The notes: a model not told the origin generated them from the sequence alone. A stretch of DNA of 64,000 bases from Paludisphaera rhizosphaerae (GCF_011065895.1 NZ_JAALCR010000030.1:1-64000), one strand, 5' to 3'; shown: positions 8,117-17,775, numbered from the stretch's first letter. A program made the numbers and translations.

Positions 8117-9169
8117 TCAGGCCTGACGCTTCGGGCGGACGAGCCCCGCCGCGACGTCAACGTCCAGGTCGGCGACCTGCCCGGCGGCCAGCTTGAGCAG
8201 GGCGACGCCGGCCATGGCGGCGTTGTCGGTGCAGAGGGAGAGGGGGGGGATGAACAACTCCACCCCCATCGCGTCCATCGCCGCGGTGAGCTTGTCGCGA
8301 AACCGCCCGTTGGCCGCCACGCCCCCGCCCACGCCCAGCCGCTTCAGGCCGGTCTGCTCCAGGGCCTGTTGCGCCTTGGCGACCAGAACGTCGACCACCG
8401 CTTCCTGGAAGCTGGCGGCGAGGTCGGCCGTCAGTTGCGGGGACGGCTCGACAGCCCCCTTCTCCTCGTTCTGTCCCCGAAGCGCGTACAGAACGGCCGT
8501 CTTCAGGCCCGAGAAGCTGAACGCCAGCCGGGGCTCGCGGAGGAAGGACCGAGGGAAGCGGAAGGCCTTGGGGTTCCCCGACTTCGCGGCCCGTTCGATC
8601 TCAGGCCCGCCGGGGTAGCCCAGGCCGAGGAGGCTGGCGACCTTGTCAAAGGCCTCGCCGGCCGCGTCGTCGATCGTGCCGCCGAGCAGTTCGCAGTCGA
8701 GCGGGCCTCGACAGGCGTAGAGGCTCGAATGACCGCCGGAGACGACCAGCCCGACGCAGGGGTAGACCTCTCGATCCGGGTGGGCGAGCTGGCAGGCGTA
8801 GAGATGCCCTTCCAGGTGGTCGACCGCAATGAGCGGGACGTCCAGCGCCAGGGCCAGCGACTTGGCCGCCGTCAAGCCGACCACCAAGGCGCCGACGAGG
8901 CCAGGGCGCGTCGCCACGGCGATCGCGTCCACATCCCTCAGCCCGAGACCCGCCCGCTTCAGGGCCTCGTCGATCATGGGGACGACCTCGCGAACGTGGG
9001 CCCGAGAGGCGATCTCGGGAACCACGCCGCCGAACCGTCGATGCAGGCCGACCTGCGAGGAGACCACGCTCGACAGGATGCGCGGGACCGATCCCCTGAG
9101 GGGTTCGGTCCCTTCCAGCACCGCCGCGCCGGTCTCGTCGCAGGTCGTCTCAATCGCCAGCAGAATCAC
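8117..9169 (-). CDS. tsaD: tRNA N6-adenosine threonylcarbamoyltransferase TsaD
   Basis: TsaD transfers the threonylcarbamoyl group to A37 of ANN-decoding tRNAs, together with TsaB and TsaE. The 350-aa length is normal. Landmarks are ILLAIETTCDETGAAV at the N-terminus, EIASRAHVREVVPMID with the metal-binding HxxxH region (family HVRxxxP), GLVVSGGHSSLY, the CELLGGTIDDAAGEAFDK segment, GVGGGVAANGRFR and the C-terminal CTDNAAMAGVA. The start codon is GTG and overlaps the stop of the S41 protease gene upstream (GTGA), so the two are translationally coupled. Confidence 0.96.
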   Translation of the reverse strand: MILLAIETTCDETGAAVLEGTEPLRGSVPRILSSVVSSQVGLHRRFGGVVPEIASRAHVREVVPMIDEALKRAGLGLRDVDAIAVATRPGLVGALVVGLTAAKSLALALDVPLIAVDHLEGHLYACQLAHPDREVYPCVGLVVSGGHSSLYACRGPLDCELLGGTIDDAAGEAFDKVASLLGLGYPGGPEIERAAKSGNPKAFRFPRSFLREPRLAFSFSGLKTAVLYALRGQNEEKGAVEPSPQLTADLAASFQEAVVDVLVAKAQQALEQTGLKRLGVGGGVAANGRFRDKLTAAMDAMGVELFIPPLSLCTDNAAMAGVALLKLAAGQVADLDVDVAAGLVRPKRQA

Positions 9170-10656
9170 GCGGCCTTCTTCTCCTCGGCGGGAGCGGCCG
9201 GAGCTTCGAGCTTCTTCTTGAGGACTTCCAGCGCCTTGTTCATGACCTTGTCCACGAACGGCGGGGCGGCGTCGGGAGGGGCGACGACCTTGGGGGGCTC
9301 GGGCTTGGTCGGGTCAGCCGCGGGCTTGTCGTCCTTGGGGACGTCCTTGGTCTCAACCTTTTCCTTGTTCTCCTGCGCCTTGGCCGCGTCGGACTGGGCC
9401 TCGACGGGCTTCTTGGGGGCGTTGAGCTTGGCCAGGGCCGGCAGGTCGCGGGCGCGACGGGCGATGAACCAGTCGCGGTACTCGCGGGGGGTGAGCTTCA
9501 CCTCCATGTCCGGGTCGGGCGAGACGCCCCACTTGTCGGTGGTCTTGGCGTCGCGGAACCGGTGGATGTTCTCACCGGAGGGGCGATGGTAACTCGCGAC
9601 CGTCAGCTTGAGGACGCTGTTGCCGTCTTCCAGCTCCAGGATGTTCTGGACCGAGCCCTTGCCGTAGGAACGGTGGCCGACGACCGTCGCCCGCTTGTGG
9701 TCCTGCAACGCGGCCGAGACGATCTCCGAGGCCGACGCCGAGTTCTGGTTGACCAGCACGACCATGGGCAGCTCCTCGTAGGGGCTGTCGTGCTGGGCTT
9801 CATAGGACTTGGGGATCGTGTTCCGTCCCTTGGTGCTGACGATGGCGCCGTGGTCCAGGAACAGGTCGGAGACCTCGACCGCGGCCGTCAGCAAGCCGCC
9901 CGGGTTGTCGCGCAGGTCGAGGACCAGGGCCTTCACTCCCTCTTCCTTCAGCGTGTCGAGGGCCTTGCGGACGTCCTCGCCGGTCGACTGGATGAAGTTG
10001 GTGATCCGGATGTAGCCGATCTTCTTGTCCTTATCGAGCATGAAGTCCCACGAGCCGTCCTTCTGGCGATGCTCGCCGAGGACGCTGGGGACCTCGATCA
10101 CGGCGCGGGTGAGCTTGATCGGGGTCGGTTGTTCGGCCCCCTCATGCAGGACGTTCAACTGGACGTCGGTGCCGGGGCGGCCGGTGAGGGTCTCCACGGC
10201 CTTGTCCGAAGTCATCCCCTCGGTCGAGTGGCCGTCGATCTCCAGGATCAGGTCGCCGGCCATGATGCCAGCCTCGTAGGCCGGGGTGCCGACCATCGGC
10301 GAAATGACCCGCAGCCGGCCGGTCTCGTCGTCGATCCCGACCTGAATGCCGATGCCGCCGAACTTGCCCTCGATCTGCTTCCGGAACTGCTGCCACTCGC
10401 CCATGTTGATGTAGGACGAGTGCTGGTCCAGGTGCTGGAGCATCCCTTCGAGGGCGCTTTCCAGCAGCTCCTTGCGGTTGACGGGGCGGACGTAGTTGGC
10501 CTCGACCTTCTCCACGGCGTCGACGAAGAGGCCGTAGAGTTCGAGCATCTCGTCCTTGGGCTTGTCGGCGTGTGACGACGCGCCGGCCCACCAGCCCAGG
10601 GAGCTGAGAAGAGCCGCGGCGGCCAGGGCCATGTAGATCCGTCTCCGTCCCAACAT
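9166..10656 (-). CDS. S41-family C-terminal processing peptidase
   Basis: The 496-aa protein starts at an ATG with GGGAGG seven bases upstream; residues 1-30 (MLGRRRIYMALAAAALLSSLGWWAG) form a signal peptide or anchor. A PDZ domain (about 100-190: GGIGIQVGIDDE, IMAGDLILEIDG) is followed by the S41 catalytic core with VLDLRDNPGGLL, the nucleophile region NQNSASASEIVSAALQD and the Lys region YGKGSVQ. The C-terminal ~100 residues are rich in Lys, Glu and Pro and look disordered. It should degrade or trim proteins in the periplasm. The stop codon overlaps the tsaD start. Confidence 0.94.
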   Translation of the reverse strand: MLGRRRIYMALAAAALLSSLGWWAGASSHADKPKDEMLELYGLFVDAVEKVEANYVRPVNRKELLESALEGMLQHLDQHSSYINMGEWQQFRKQIEGKFGGIGIQVGIDDETGRLRVISPMVGTPAYEAGIMAGDLILEIDGHSTEGMTSDKAVETLTGRPGTDVQLNVLHEGAEQPTPIKLTRAVIEVPSVLGEHRQKDGSWDFMLDKDKKIGYIRITNFIQSTGEDVRKALDTLKEEGVKALVLDLRDNPGGLLTAAVEVSDLFLDHGAIVSTKGRNTIPKSYEAQHDSPYEELPMVVLVNQNSASASEIVSAALQDHKRATVVGHRSYGKGSVQNILELEDGNSVLKLTVASYHRPSGENIHRFRDAKTTDKWGVSPDPDMEVKLTPREYRDWFIARRARDLPALAKLNAPKKPVEAQSDAAKAQENKEKVETKDVPKDDKPAADPTKPEPPKVVAPPDAAPPFVDKVMNKALEVLKKKLEAPAAPAEEKKAA

Positions 10657-10759
10657 TGGCGAGCCTCCCATGTTGTCGCTCCGCACCGCCCCCGACCCGC
10701 ACCCGGATCGGGCGGTTCTCCAAAGCAAGTCTAGTCGACGTTCAGGGAAAGGGGCAAGC

Positions 10760-12880
10760 TCACCCAAGATTCGGCCCGGCCAACGCTGCGACCACGTCCG
10801 CCACCCCCGACACCGGCGCAAGGCAGGTATGGTTCCGGCAGTCGTAGAGCGTGACGCGGTCGCCGATCGGCGGGCGGTCCTTCAGAAGAGGGATCAGATG
10901 GGCGAGGGCCTCGCGATCCTCGACGGGGGCCGGGGCGACGACGGCGTGGGGGAGGAGCCGGAGGTAGGCCGTGTCCAGGACGGCGTCGAAGTCGGCACGG
11001 GAGTCGCCGGCGACGACGGCCAGTTCCCGGGTCGGGGCCAGCAGGAAGTCGAGGGCGATCAGGGTCTGGCCGCCGGCGGCGGGGGCCGATTCGAGGACCG
11101 TCGCGGCGGCCTCGACGGCCTCGCGACCGGTTCGCTCGAAGTCCTCGCGGCCGGTGAGAGCGGCCAGGCGGAGCAGGGCGGTGGCCGCCATGCCGTTGCC
11201 GGATGGGGTGGCGTCGTCGAAGAGGTCCTTTTGACGGGTCAAGAGGACTTCATGGCTCGCACCGGTGAAGAAGAAGCCGCCGCGGTCGGCGTCCCAGAAC
11301 TCGGCGATCAGGACGTCAGCCAACTCAATCGCCCCGGCGATCCATTGCGGGGTTCCGGTCGCCTCGTAGAGCCGGGTCAGGCCGTCGATCAGGCATGCGT
11401 AGTCATCGAGATAGCCGTTAAGCTTGGCGACTCCATCCTTATAAGTGTGCAACAGTCGGCCGTCGTCCGCGCGGAGCCGGTCGAGCAGGAAACTCGCGGC
11501 CCTCTCGGCGGCCTCCAGGAACCGAGGCTCGGCCAGCGCCCGGCCCGCCTGCGCCAGCGCGGCGATCGCCAGGCCGTTCCAGGAGACGAGCACCTTCGTA
11601 TCCTTGGCCGGCGGCACGCGACGATCCCGGACTGCCAGCAGCGCAGCGCGGGATTCGGCCAGTTCGGCTTCCAACTCCTCGGGATCGCGGCCGAGCGCCT
11701 TCGCAGCTTCGGCGATGGGCTTCGGCAGGTTGAGGATGTTCTTCCGCTCCCAGTTCCCCGGGGCCGAGACATCGTAGGTCAGGGCGAAGTTCCGCCCCTT
11801 GTCGGGGCCCAGCACCTGCAAGACCTCGCCCAGAGACCAGACGTAGTACTTGCCTTCCTCGCCCTCGCTGTCGGCGTCCTCGGTCGAGTCGAAGGGGCCC
11901 TCGGGTTCGGTCATCCGGTCCAGGATGTAGCCGAGGGTCTCTCGCGCGGTCCGAGCGAACGAGGGTTCGCCCGTGGCCTGGTACGCTTCCACATAGGCGG
12001 AGGCGAGCAGGGCGTTGTCGTAGAGCATCTTCTCGAAATGAGGGACCAGCCAACGCTCGTCGGTCGAGTAGCGGGCGAAACCGCCGGCGAGGTGGTCATA
12101 GATCCCGCCGCGAGCCATCTTCCCCAGCGAGAGCGTCGCGGCGTGCAAGGCCTGGGCGTCGCCGGTCCGGGCGTACTGTCGCAGCAGGACCCGGATGTCC
12201 ATCGGGTGGGGGAACTTCGGCGCGTGTCCGAAGCCGCCGTTGTGGACGTCCAGGTTGCGGAGCAAGGCCTTCGCCGCGCGGTCGAGGAGCACTTCGGACA
12301 GCTCGCCCGAGCCGTCCGTCGATCGGCCGACGTCGGCCGCATTGCGGAGGTGCTCGGTCATCTCCGCGGCGCTGCGGCGGATCTCGTCGCGACGTTCCTC
12401 CCACGCCCGATGGACGCTCAGCAGGACGCGAGGGAATCCCGCCATCCCGCGCGAGTCGGTGGGGGGGAAGTAGGTGCCGCCGAAGAACGGCTCCAGGTCA
12501 GGAGTCAGGAAGACCGACATCGGCCAGCCCCCCTGGCCGGTCAGGGCCTGGACGGCGTTCATGTAGATCTGGTCGAGGTCCGGGCGTTCCTCGCGGTCGA
12601 CCTTGATGTTCACGAAGTGGGCGTTCATGATCCGGGCGATGTCCAGATTCTCGAAGCTCTCCCGTTCCATGACGTGGCACCAGTGGCACGCCGAGTAGCC
12701 GACCGACAGGAAGATCGGCCGGTTCTCCGACTTCGCCAGCGCAAGCGCCTCCGGTCCCCAGGGGTGCCAGTCCACCGGGTTGTGCGCGTGCTGAAGCAAG
12801 TAGGGGCTGGTCTCCCCCTTCAAGCGGTTGGCGGGCCGATCCGAGGCGTCGCTGCGATCGTGGCGTGCATGTGATGACAT
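10760..12880 (-). CDS. Thioredoxin domain-containing protein, DUF255 (YyaL/SPATA20-like)
   Basis: The 706-aa product carries the N-terminal DUF255 thioredoxin-like domain: [21 protein letters not shown], then [16 protein letters not shown], with a CHWC motif in place of CxxC, and [15 protein letters not shown]. The rest (about 200-690) is an alpha/alpha toroid like N-acylglucosamine epimerases, with [12 protein letters not shown] and [16 protein letters not shown]. The length is typical for the family. Its biochemical activity is not firmly established. It has no signal peptide. It precedes the S41 protease gene by about 100 bases on the same strand. Confidence 0.92.
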   Translation of the reverse strand: MSSHARHDRSDASDRPANRLKGETSPYLLQHAHNPVDWHPWGPEALALAKSENRPIFLSVGYSACHWCHVMERESFENLDIARIMNAHFVNIKVDREERPDLDQIYMNAVQALTGQGGWPMSVFLTPDLEPFFGGTYFPPTDSRGMAGFPRVLLSVHRAWEERRDEIRRSAAEMTEHLRNAADVGRSTDGSGELSEVLLDRAAKALLRNLDVHNGGFGHAPKFPHPMDIRVLLRQYARTGDAQALHAATLSLGKMARGGIYDHLAGGFARYSTDERWLVPHFEKMLYDNALLASAYVEAYQATGEPSFARTARETLGYILDRMTEPEGPFDSTEDADSEGEEGKYYVWSLGEVLQVLGPDKGRNFALTYDVSAPGNWERKNILNLPKPIAEAAKALGRDPEELEAELAESRAALLAVRDRRVPPAKDTKVLVSWNGLAIAALAQAGRALAEPRFLEAAERAASFLLDRLRADDGRLLHTYKDGVAKLNGYLDDYACLIDGLTRLYEATGTPQWIAGAIELADVLIAEFWDADRGGFFFTGASHEVLLTRQKDLFDDATPSGNGMAATALLRLAALTGREDFERTGREAVEAAATVLESAPAAGGQTLIALDFLLAPTRELAVVAGDSRADFDAVLDTAYLRLLPHAVVAPAPVEDREALAHLIPLLKDRPPIGDRVTLYDCRNHTCLAPVSGVADVVAALAGPNLG

Positions 12881-12988
12881 GCCGGGATTCTATGCCGCCA
12901 GTCGGCGACTTTCTATACGAGTCCGACCGCCCGCCTCGGCTTCGCTCAGGCCTGGCCGCCTTTGAGATGAGCAACCGGACCGAGACGA

Positions 12989-13693
12989 TCAGGCGTCGAT
13001 CAGCCGTCGAGAAATGTACGAGTGCTCGAAGCCCCTCGGGGAGATGTAGTAAGGGACGAAGTGGCGGTCGAGCTTCGCCAGGGCTTCCCGAAGCATCGCA
13101 GGCCCCTGGGGAACGCCGCGGTGGTGCCACTCGATCAGCAGTTGGTCGATCGCGTCCGCTCGACCGCAGATCTCGTCCATGAGGCCGAACTCCGCCCCCT
13201 CGATGTCCATCTTGAGGACGTCGATGTGATCGTGCCCCAGCGAGTTGAGGATCGTCCCCAGGGTGCGAGTCTCCGCAAGGAAGCCCCCCGACGATTCGGA
13301 GCCCTCGGCGGTCAGTGAGGCGTAACCGCCGTCCACCGAGTCGAAATGCACGGTACCGTCCGTCGTACCGATTCCATACGGGAGCAACCGAAAATTGGCC
13401 GGCAGATCTCTCCGTTCGAGATCGCGAAGCGCCCCCGGGAGCGGCTCGAACCCGAAAACCTGGCACCCGTATCGCTTGATCAGGTCGAGGTCGAAGCTAA
13501 TGTCCCATCCAAGACCAAACGAATAAACGATCGACTGAGGACCCAGGAGATCACCGCGCAGAACCCAGGTCCCATCGCCTTCGCCGGCCTTGACGACGGG
13601 GTACCGGCGAACCGGCCGCACCCACACGTCGCGACCGAGGAAACAACGCCGAATGTAGAACAACCGCTGCTTGAGATCCTCGAAACCGGCCAA
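12989..13693 (-). CDS. FkbM-family SAM-dependent methyltransferase
   Basis: The product contains a Rossmann SAM-binding region (VYSFGLGWDISFDLDLIKR, then VFGFEPLPGALRDLE), HIDVLKMDIEGAEFGLMDE and LLIEWHHRG, characteristic of the FkbM methyltransferase fold used on sugars and other small molecules. I chose the TTG start at 13693, giving 234 aa, because AAGGAG lies seven bases upstream; an ATG 14 codons earlier (13735) is the alternative. No glycosyltransferase or polysaccharide genes are adjacent, so the substrate is unknown. Confidence 0.82.
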   Translation of the reverse strand: MAGFEDLKQRLFYIRRCFLGRDVWVRPVRRYPVVKAGEGDGTWVLRGDLLGPQSIVYSFGLGWDISFDLDLIKRYGCQVFGFEPLPGALRDLERRDLPANFRLLPYGIGTTDGTVHFDSVDGGYASLTAEGSESSGGFLAETRTLGTILNSLGHDHIDVLKMDIEGAEFGLMDEICGRADAIDQLLIEWHHRGVPQGPAMLREALAKLDRHFVPYYISPRGFEHSYISRRLIDA

Positions 13694-13735
13694 AGGCGAT
13701 CTCCTTCGTCGATGTGACCAGGAAAGTCCAGGCAA

Positions 13736-14240
13736 AACTCATTTCGCCCGATCGTGACACGTGCTGGAGGATCTTCTTCCTATCTGCCGCAAGCCCGAAT
13801 GAAGCAAGACCGGACGACTCTTGAGACCGCCTGCCTACTCTCCGGGAGGAATGCACTGAACGGGCCGAAATCTCTCGCCCTGAAGTCGGTGCGGAGTCGG
13901 CTCAGGCACTCAAAAGAACTCGTGCAACTACATTTTCTTGTCTTGAACCAATGCATCGCCTCCGATTCGTCAAGGTACTCGCTCCCCTTTCAACGTGCAA
14001 GCCTCCATTCGTACGCCCCCCTCGGTTGTATTTCGGGGTAAACACGACAGGCTCGGCCCGACCTGTTCACGACTTGCAACCAGCGCAACCGAGACCCAAG
14101 TGGCTCAAATAGGCGGATTCCAACGTTCAGCCACGATTCCAAACCGGCGGCCGGCGCCAGCAGGGACCGCCGCGGATACGGCAGGCTCGCAACTCGTCGG
14201 CGCCGATGGGCGGCGGACAACTCGCTGCCAGGCCAACCGC
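13736..14240. other. Intergenic region, no gene seen
   Basis: This part of a ~1-kb gap is less GC-rich than its surroundings. Frames of up to 95 codons exist but show no coding-like codon use and no recognisable motif. Confidence 0.5.
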
Positions 14241-14530
14241 CGTTGACGTGGGAGGTGCTTCACCTGTTCTGACGCCGACGATCTCGTACGTATCGTGGCT
14301 CACGTATACGCCGATCTTCGTCAACCCGAGGATGCTGGCGTCATCACGGGCGACGACAACTCGGCGACCGCCGCTCCGACGAAGCGGCCTGACGGCTTCC
14401 GGGTTGTTCCCCGGCCGACCGGCGGACGCCTTCGGCACGGGCCTGACCTGGACCTGGTTGAACCGCGACTACACGGCGGGGCGCGACTTCGACTTCAACG
14501 TCGAGAGCCCCATTCAACTGGCCCTATCCA
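14241..14530 (+). pseudogene. Probable decayed coding remnant
   Basis: Two plus-strand frames carry short runs with this genome's strong preference for G or C in the third codon position. One run (about 14433-14525) reads GTGLTWTWLNRDYTAGRD and continues to a stop; an upstream run in a different frame reads HVYADLRQPEDAGVITGDD. Neither forms a complete gene or a known domain. The pattern fits a gene fragment broken by frameshifts. On the minus strand the frame 14127-14438 also reads through, so the direction is not certain. Confidence 0.3.
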
Positions 14531-14748
14531 GTTCGTGAACCAGAAATATTACAAGATGTCCACACGATGCGGCGTCGTCTTCCAGACAGCCCTCACGGAG
14601 ATCCCCGACCCGGAACAGAACTCGGCGATCCCTGCGGCGTTCACCCTTTCGATGAGGTGGATCGTCCTGTACTGAGGCTCTGCGCAGATCGAGGGGTGGT
14701 CGACGCATCATCGCACCGACGCCCCCCGATGCGCCCTGACAAGCGTCG

Positions 14749-15423
14749 TCAGTAGTCGACCTTGTCCTTGCGATTATGGTACTCCTTCCAGACCTCCACA
14801 GCCTCGTCGCGCAGCAAGGACTGCTGGGAGATCGCGCGATCCTTGGCCGGCGAGGCGAACTGGGCGTAGATGAATTCGTCGTCGAAGTTGCCGTACTTCT
14901 TCGAATCCTCGACCTTGGCCCCGTAGAGGATGCCGTCGACGCCGGCCCAGTAGGCGGTGGCCAGGCACATCGGGCAAGGCTCCGACGACGTATAGAGAAT
15001 GCAGCCTTCCAGCTTGGGCTTCTTCAGCAGAGCGCAGGCCTGGCGGATCGCGTGCATCTCGCCGTGCCAGGTGGGATCATTCTGGGCGACGACGTGGTTC
15101 ATCCCGTCGGCGATCACCGTTCCCGATGCGTCTACGATCACCGCGCCGAACGCGCCGCCGGTTTTGTATTCGACCCCGGCCTTCCGGGAGTTGGCGATCG
15201 CCCGGCGCATGAACTCCTCATGCTTCGCCTTGGGAAAGCGGGCGTAAACCTGTTCGGCGGTGATCCGCGGAGCATCGCTGGGGACCTGGATGAAGCCCAT
15301 GGTCGTCCCGGACGTCGCGCCGGGCGCCATCCAGAAAAGGCCGAGCGGAAAGCCCAGGCCCAGAGCCAGTCCCAGGGTCATCCGACGGATACGAACGCTC
15401 GGGCTCGGACGGGATTCGCTCAT
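14749..15423 (-). CDS. Exported nucleoside deaminase-like protein
   Basis: The ATG at 15423 has GAGG six bases upstream and gives 224 aa. Residues 15-32 (MTLGLALGLGFPLGLFWM) form a hydrophobic segment after an Arg-rich start, i.e. a signal peptide or anchor. The deaminase domain follows, with H120-G-E122 (PTWHGEMHAI) and C150/C153 (SSEPCPMC), the zinc ligands of guanine/cytidine deaminases. The tail YHNRKDKVDY is similar to guanine deaminase-like tails. Family members are normally cytosolic, so an export signal is unusual. It is monocistronic. Confidence 0.85.
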   Translation of the reverse strand: MSESRPSPSVRIRRMTLGLALGLGFPLGLFWMAPGATSGTTMGFIQVPSDAPRITAEQVYARFPKAKHEEFMRRAIANSRKAGVEYKTGGAFGAVIVDASGTVIADGMNHVVAQNDPTWHGEMHAIRQACALLKKPKLEGCILYTSSEPCPMCLATAYWAGVDGILYGAKVEDSKKYGNFDDEFIYAQFASPAKDRAISQQSLLRDEAVEVWKEYHNRKDKVDY

Positions 15424-15678
15424 GGTGTACCTCTTCGGGTTCGAACTCCACCGCCGAACGTCTCGCGAAACCGCTCGACACGACGGGCGATCCAACCTGA
15501 TCGCTCCCCACGCTGGTGGGAACCTACAACGTCCCCGCCTCATGTGAGAATGAGAATCGATTGAGCGACCCGCCGGATTGATGAGAGGCGGGAGCGGCCG
15601 CTGATTGAGGTGGGCGCAGCGCTGCGGCGATCGCGCGAGAGGCGATGGAGTGAGAGAGGCGCGGCGATCGAATTCGAA

Positions 15679-15906
15679 TCAGACCTCGCTGGCCAGCGAG
15701 TAGATGTTGTGACCCTCGCGACGAAGCTTGCCCTCGGAGGCGAGTTCCTCCCAGATGCCCGGAGGGTGGCCGGCGGGTGGGGTGATGCCGCCGATGCGCG
15801 AGGTCTTGCTGCCGGGACTGAGCCCCGACTGATCGTCAAGCCGGGCGAGTTTCAGGCGCTTCTTGAAAGCCTTGTACGCGCGCTTGCGTTCCTCTTCGGT
15901 CGACAT
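15679..15906 (-). CDS. Conserved-looking small protein, 75 aa
   Basis: The product begins MSTEEERKRAYKAFKKRLKLARLDDQS and ends EGKLRREGHNIYSLASEV. It has a charged, probably helical N-terminal half and a Pro/Gly-rich middle (GGITPPAGHPPGIWEELA). GGGGG lies seven bases before the chosen ATG. No known domain is recognised; the middle segment followed by IWEEL and a Lys/Arg-rich end suggests a small, possibly nucleic-acid-associated protein, but this is only a guess. It lies just downstream of another 75-aa gene on the same strand. Confidence 0.6.
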   Translation of the reverse strand: MSTEEERKRAYKAFKKRLKLARLDDQSGLSPGSKTSRIGGITPPAGHPPGIWEELASEGKLRREGHNIYSLASEV

Positions 15907-15962
15907 GTTCAAGCCCCCAGAGGCGGCGGAGGGAGAGGGGTTCCGCCGGCGATCGGGATCGG

Positions 15963-16190
15963 TCAGACAGCGTCGGCGAGGCGGCGGCTGACGACGTCGA
16001 GCAACCGCCTCACGTCCTCGGTCTCGAAGTTGTGGTTGAATCGGACGCTGAAGGTCTGCTCTTCCGATTCAGCCTGATGGTTGCCGGCGGCGTCGCGGGA
16101 GTGGACGACGACGCCATGAAACGAGGAACGGCGGAGGATCTCTTCAAGGAGATCCTCGGTCGCGTAGAGCTCCAGCTCGCGCACGGTCAT
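15963..16190 (-). CDS. Hypothetical small protein, 75 aa
   Basis: The product starts MTVRELELYATEDLLEEIL with AAGGA five bases before the ATG. It continues through SSFHGVVVHSRDAAGNHQ and SFSVRFNHNFETEDVRRLLD to VVSRRLADAV-type residues. The alternation of helix-like and strand-like segments looks like a small folded alpha/beta domain. No family is recognised. It is about 55 bases upstream of the next 75-aa gene and is likely co-transcribed with it. Confidence 0.55.
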   Translation of the reverse strand: MTVRELELYATEDLLEEILRRSSFHGVVVHSRDAAGNHQAESEEQTFSVRFNHNFETEDVRRLLDVVSRRLADAV

Positions 16191-16445
16191 TCTCGTCCTT
16201 GATGAGAATGGAAGGAGCCCGACCGATCCCCCGCGCCCGCTGCCGTTGCGGTGCCGCAACCCGGCGTCGACGGTCTCCGAGGGATTATTCTAGCCGCGCC
16301 TCGCCGAGCGTGGAAGGTCAAGACCGAGCACGCTTCGACCCGTGCATGAAAATGTTTCGATACCTGTCGGCGACCTCCGCATCCTGGACGGCCGCCGAAC
16401 TCGATCATCCGCAGAGGCGCCGGCTTGAGGCGGCCTCCAGCGGCC

Positions 16446-16640
16446 TCACGACGAGAGCGACGACAGCAGGACGTCGCGATAGGTCAGAACCCGAGACCGC
16501 TCTTCCCCGCACTCGACGGTCGAATCGTCCGGATACTCGATGGCCAACCGCACATGGTCGCCGCGAATCTCCACGACCGTGACGACCACGTCGTCGCCGA
16601 TCACGACGCCTTCGCCCACTTCCCTGGGGATGATGATCAC
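16446..16640 (-). CDS. csrA: Divergent CsrA-like RNA-binding regulator
   Basis: The 64-aa protein aligns along its length with CsrA, a homodimeric protein that binds GGA motifs in mRNA leaders and blocks translation. MIIIPREVGEGVVIGDDV corresponds to E. coli MLILTRRVGETLMIGDEV. The key region is changed: the RNA-contacting VHREE (H43, R44 in E. coli) is VECGEE here, so Arg44 is Cys, and Thr5 is Pro. The start is GTG with GAGGTGG just upstream. It is not next to flagellar genes, the usual context. Fold assignment is strong; RNA binding is uncertain. Confidence 0.8.
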   Translation of the reverse strand: MIIIPREVGEGVVIGDDVVVTVVEIRGDHVRLAIEYPDDSTVECGEERSRVLTYRDVLLSSLSS

Positions 16641-16857
16641 AGTCCACCTCGCAGCAAGGTCCCCCGGATCGAACCGCGGGCCGCCTGGGGAGGGGCGGCG
16701 GGCGGCGACGACCCCCCGATTGTATCGAGGCGCCCCCCCCCGTCAATCGCTCGCCGGGCCTCGCGACGAAGCGCCCTGGGGACGCCCCAACTTGCGCATC
16801 CCTGAACGCCCTCGTTTCCGCCCCGCGCGTCGGCTCTCGACGGCGCTTTCCGATTCA

Positions 16858-17775
16858 TCAAGCGCCGCGCCAGGTCAGTTCGACGCGCTCGCCGTCGCGG
16901 GTGCGCTCGCCGCCTGTGCAGTTCAACTCGATCGTCGCCGCGGAGCCGTCGCGCCGGGGCTCCAGTCGACACCAGCCCAGCGGCTGAGGCGTCTCAAAGT
17001 GGTAGGCGACGGCCGGAAGATTCACGCAGTGGACGCCGTCGACCTCGCTTCGCTGCCAGACGTGAGTGTGACCGAACAGCAGCGCCTTCACCTGCTTGCG
17101 CGGCCTGATCACGTCCATCAGCGCAGCGGTGTCCTGCAGGGCTCCCTTGGGGGGCTCGGGCGTGGGGGACGGGTGATGGTGCATGAGGACGAGGGTGGGG
17201 ACGTTCGGGGCGGCGTCGAGCGTCTTCGACAGCCAGGCCAACTGCCCCTCTCCAACGACGCCTGGCACGTCGTTCACGTGGTCAAGTGTGTCGAGCATCG
17301 CCAACCGCAGTCCGGCGGCGTCGACGACGCTCGCGCAATGGCCCGCGGCCACATCGTCATGCCGGTCAATCGCCTGGCGGAAATGATCGCGGTCGTCGTG
17401 GTTGCCGAGCGTCAGGTGGACAGGGATCCCCCGTTCGCGGATCGGCTTGAGAAGAGAGAGGAACTGGGAGTAATCGCCCGACTGGCCATCCTTCAAGGCG
17501 AGATCGCCGAGGACCGCGACGGCCGCAGGAGGCTTCGGCTGCGCCAGGATGTCGTCGACGACGGCCCGGAGATTGGCGCTGAGATTGAAGTGTTGACGCA
17601 CGACCTTGTCGGGCGAGGCGTCGATGTGGCAGTCGGCCAACAGCGCGACGTAGCCGCCGGGCTCGTCGCGAAGGGCCAGCGCCGCGCGGGCGCCGGGGAC
17701 GGTCAGGGCGGCACCGCCGAAGGCGAGGCTTTGGAGGAAGGCGCGGCGGGAAGTCGGGGGCAGGTGGATCGGCAT
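16858..17775 (-). CDS. Tat-exported calcineurin-like metallophosphoesterase
   Basis: The 305-aa product begins with a twin-arginine signal (SRRAFLQSLAFGGAALTVPG), so it is probably folded before export. Metallophosphoesterase motifs are all present: LLADCHID near residue 45, VLGDLALKDG, LTLGNHDDRDHF, LMHHHPSP and LLFGHTHVW. Two metal ions are expected in the active site. Members hydrolyse phosphodiesters or phosphomonoesters, and the substrate is unknown. The gene is divergent from the CYTH gene, and the ~180 bases between them should hold both promoters. Confidence 0.9.
   Translation of the reverse strand: MPIHLPPTSRRAFLQSLAFGGAALTVPGARAALALRDEPGGYVALLADCHIDASPDKVVRQHFNLSANLRAVVDDILAQPKPPAAVAVLGDLALKDGQSGDYSQFLSLLKPIRERGIPVHLTLGNHDDRDHFRQAIDRHDDVAAGHCASVVDAAGLRLAMLDTLDHVNDVPGVVGEGQLAWLSKTLDAAPNVPTLVLMHHHPSPTPEPPKGALQDTAALMDVIRPRKQVKALLFGHTHVWQRSEVDGVHCVNLPAVAYHFETPQPLGWCRLEPRRDGSAATIELNCTGGERTRDGERVELTWRGA

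Noticed and set aside
13754-14041. A 95-codon plus-strand frame after the FkbM gene
   Set aside because: Third-position GC is low and the product is Ser/Arg/Leu-rich without motifs, unlike real genes in this window.
15421-15460. GGGTTCGAACTCC, resembling a tRNA T-loop
   Set aside because: No acceptor, D or anticodon stem can be formed around it. It lies in the leader of the deaminase gene and is a chance match.
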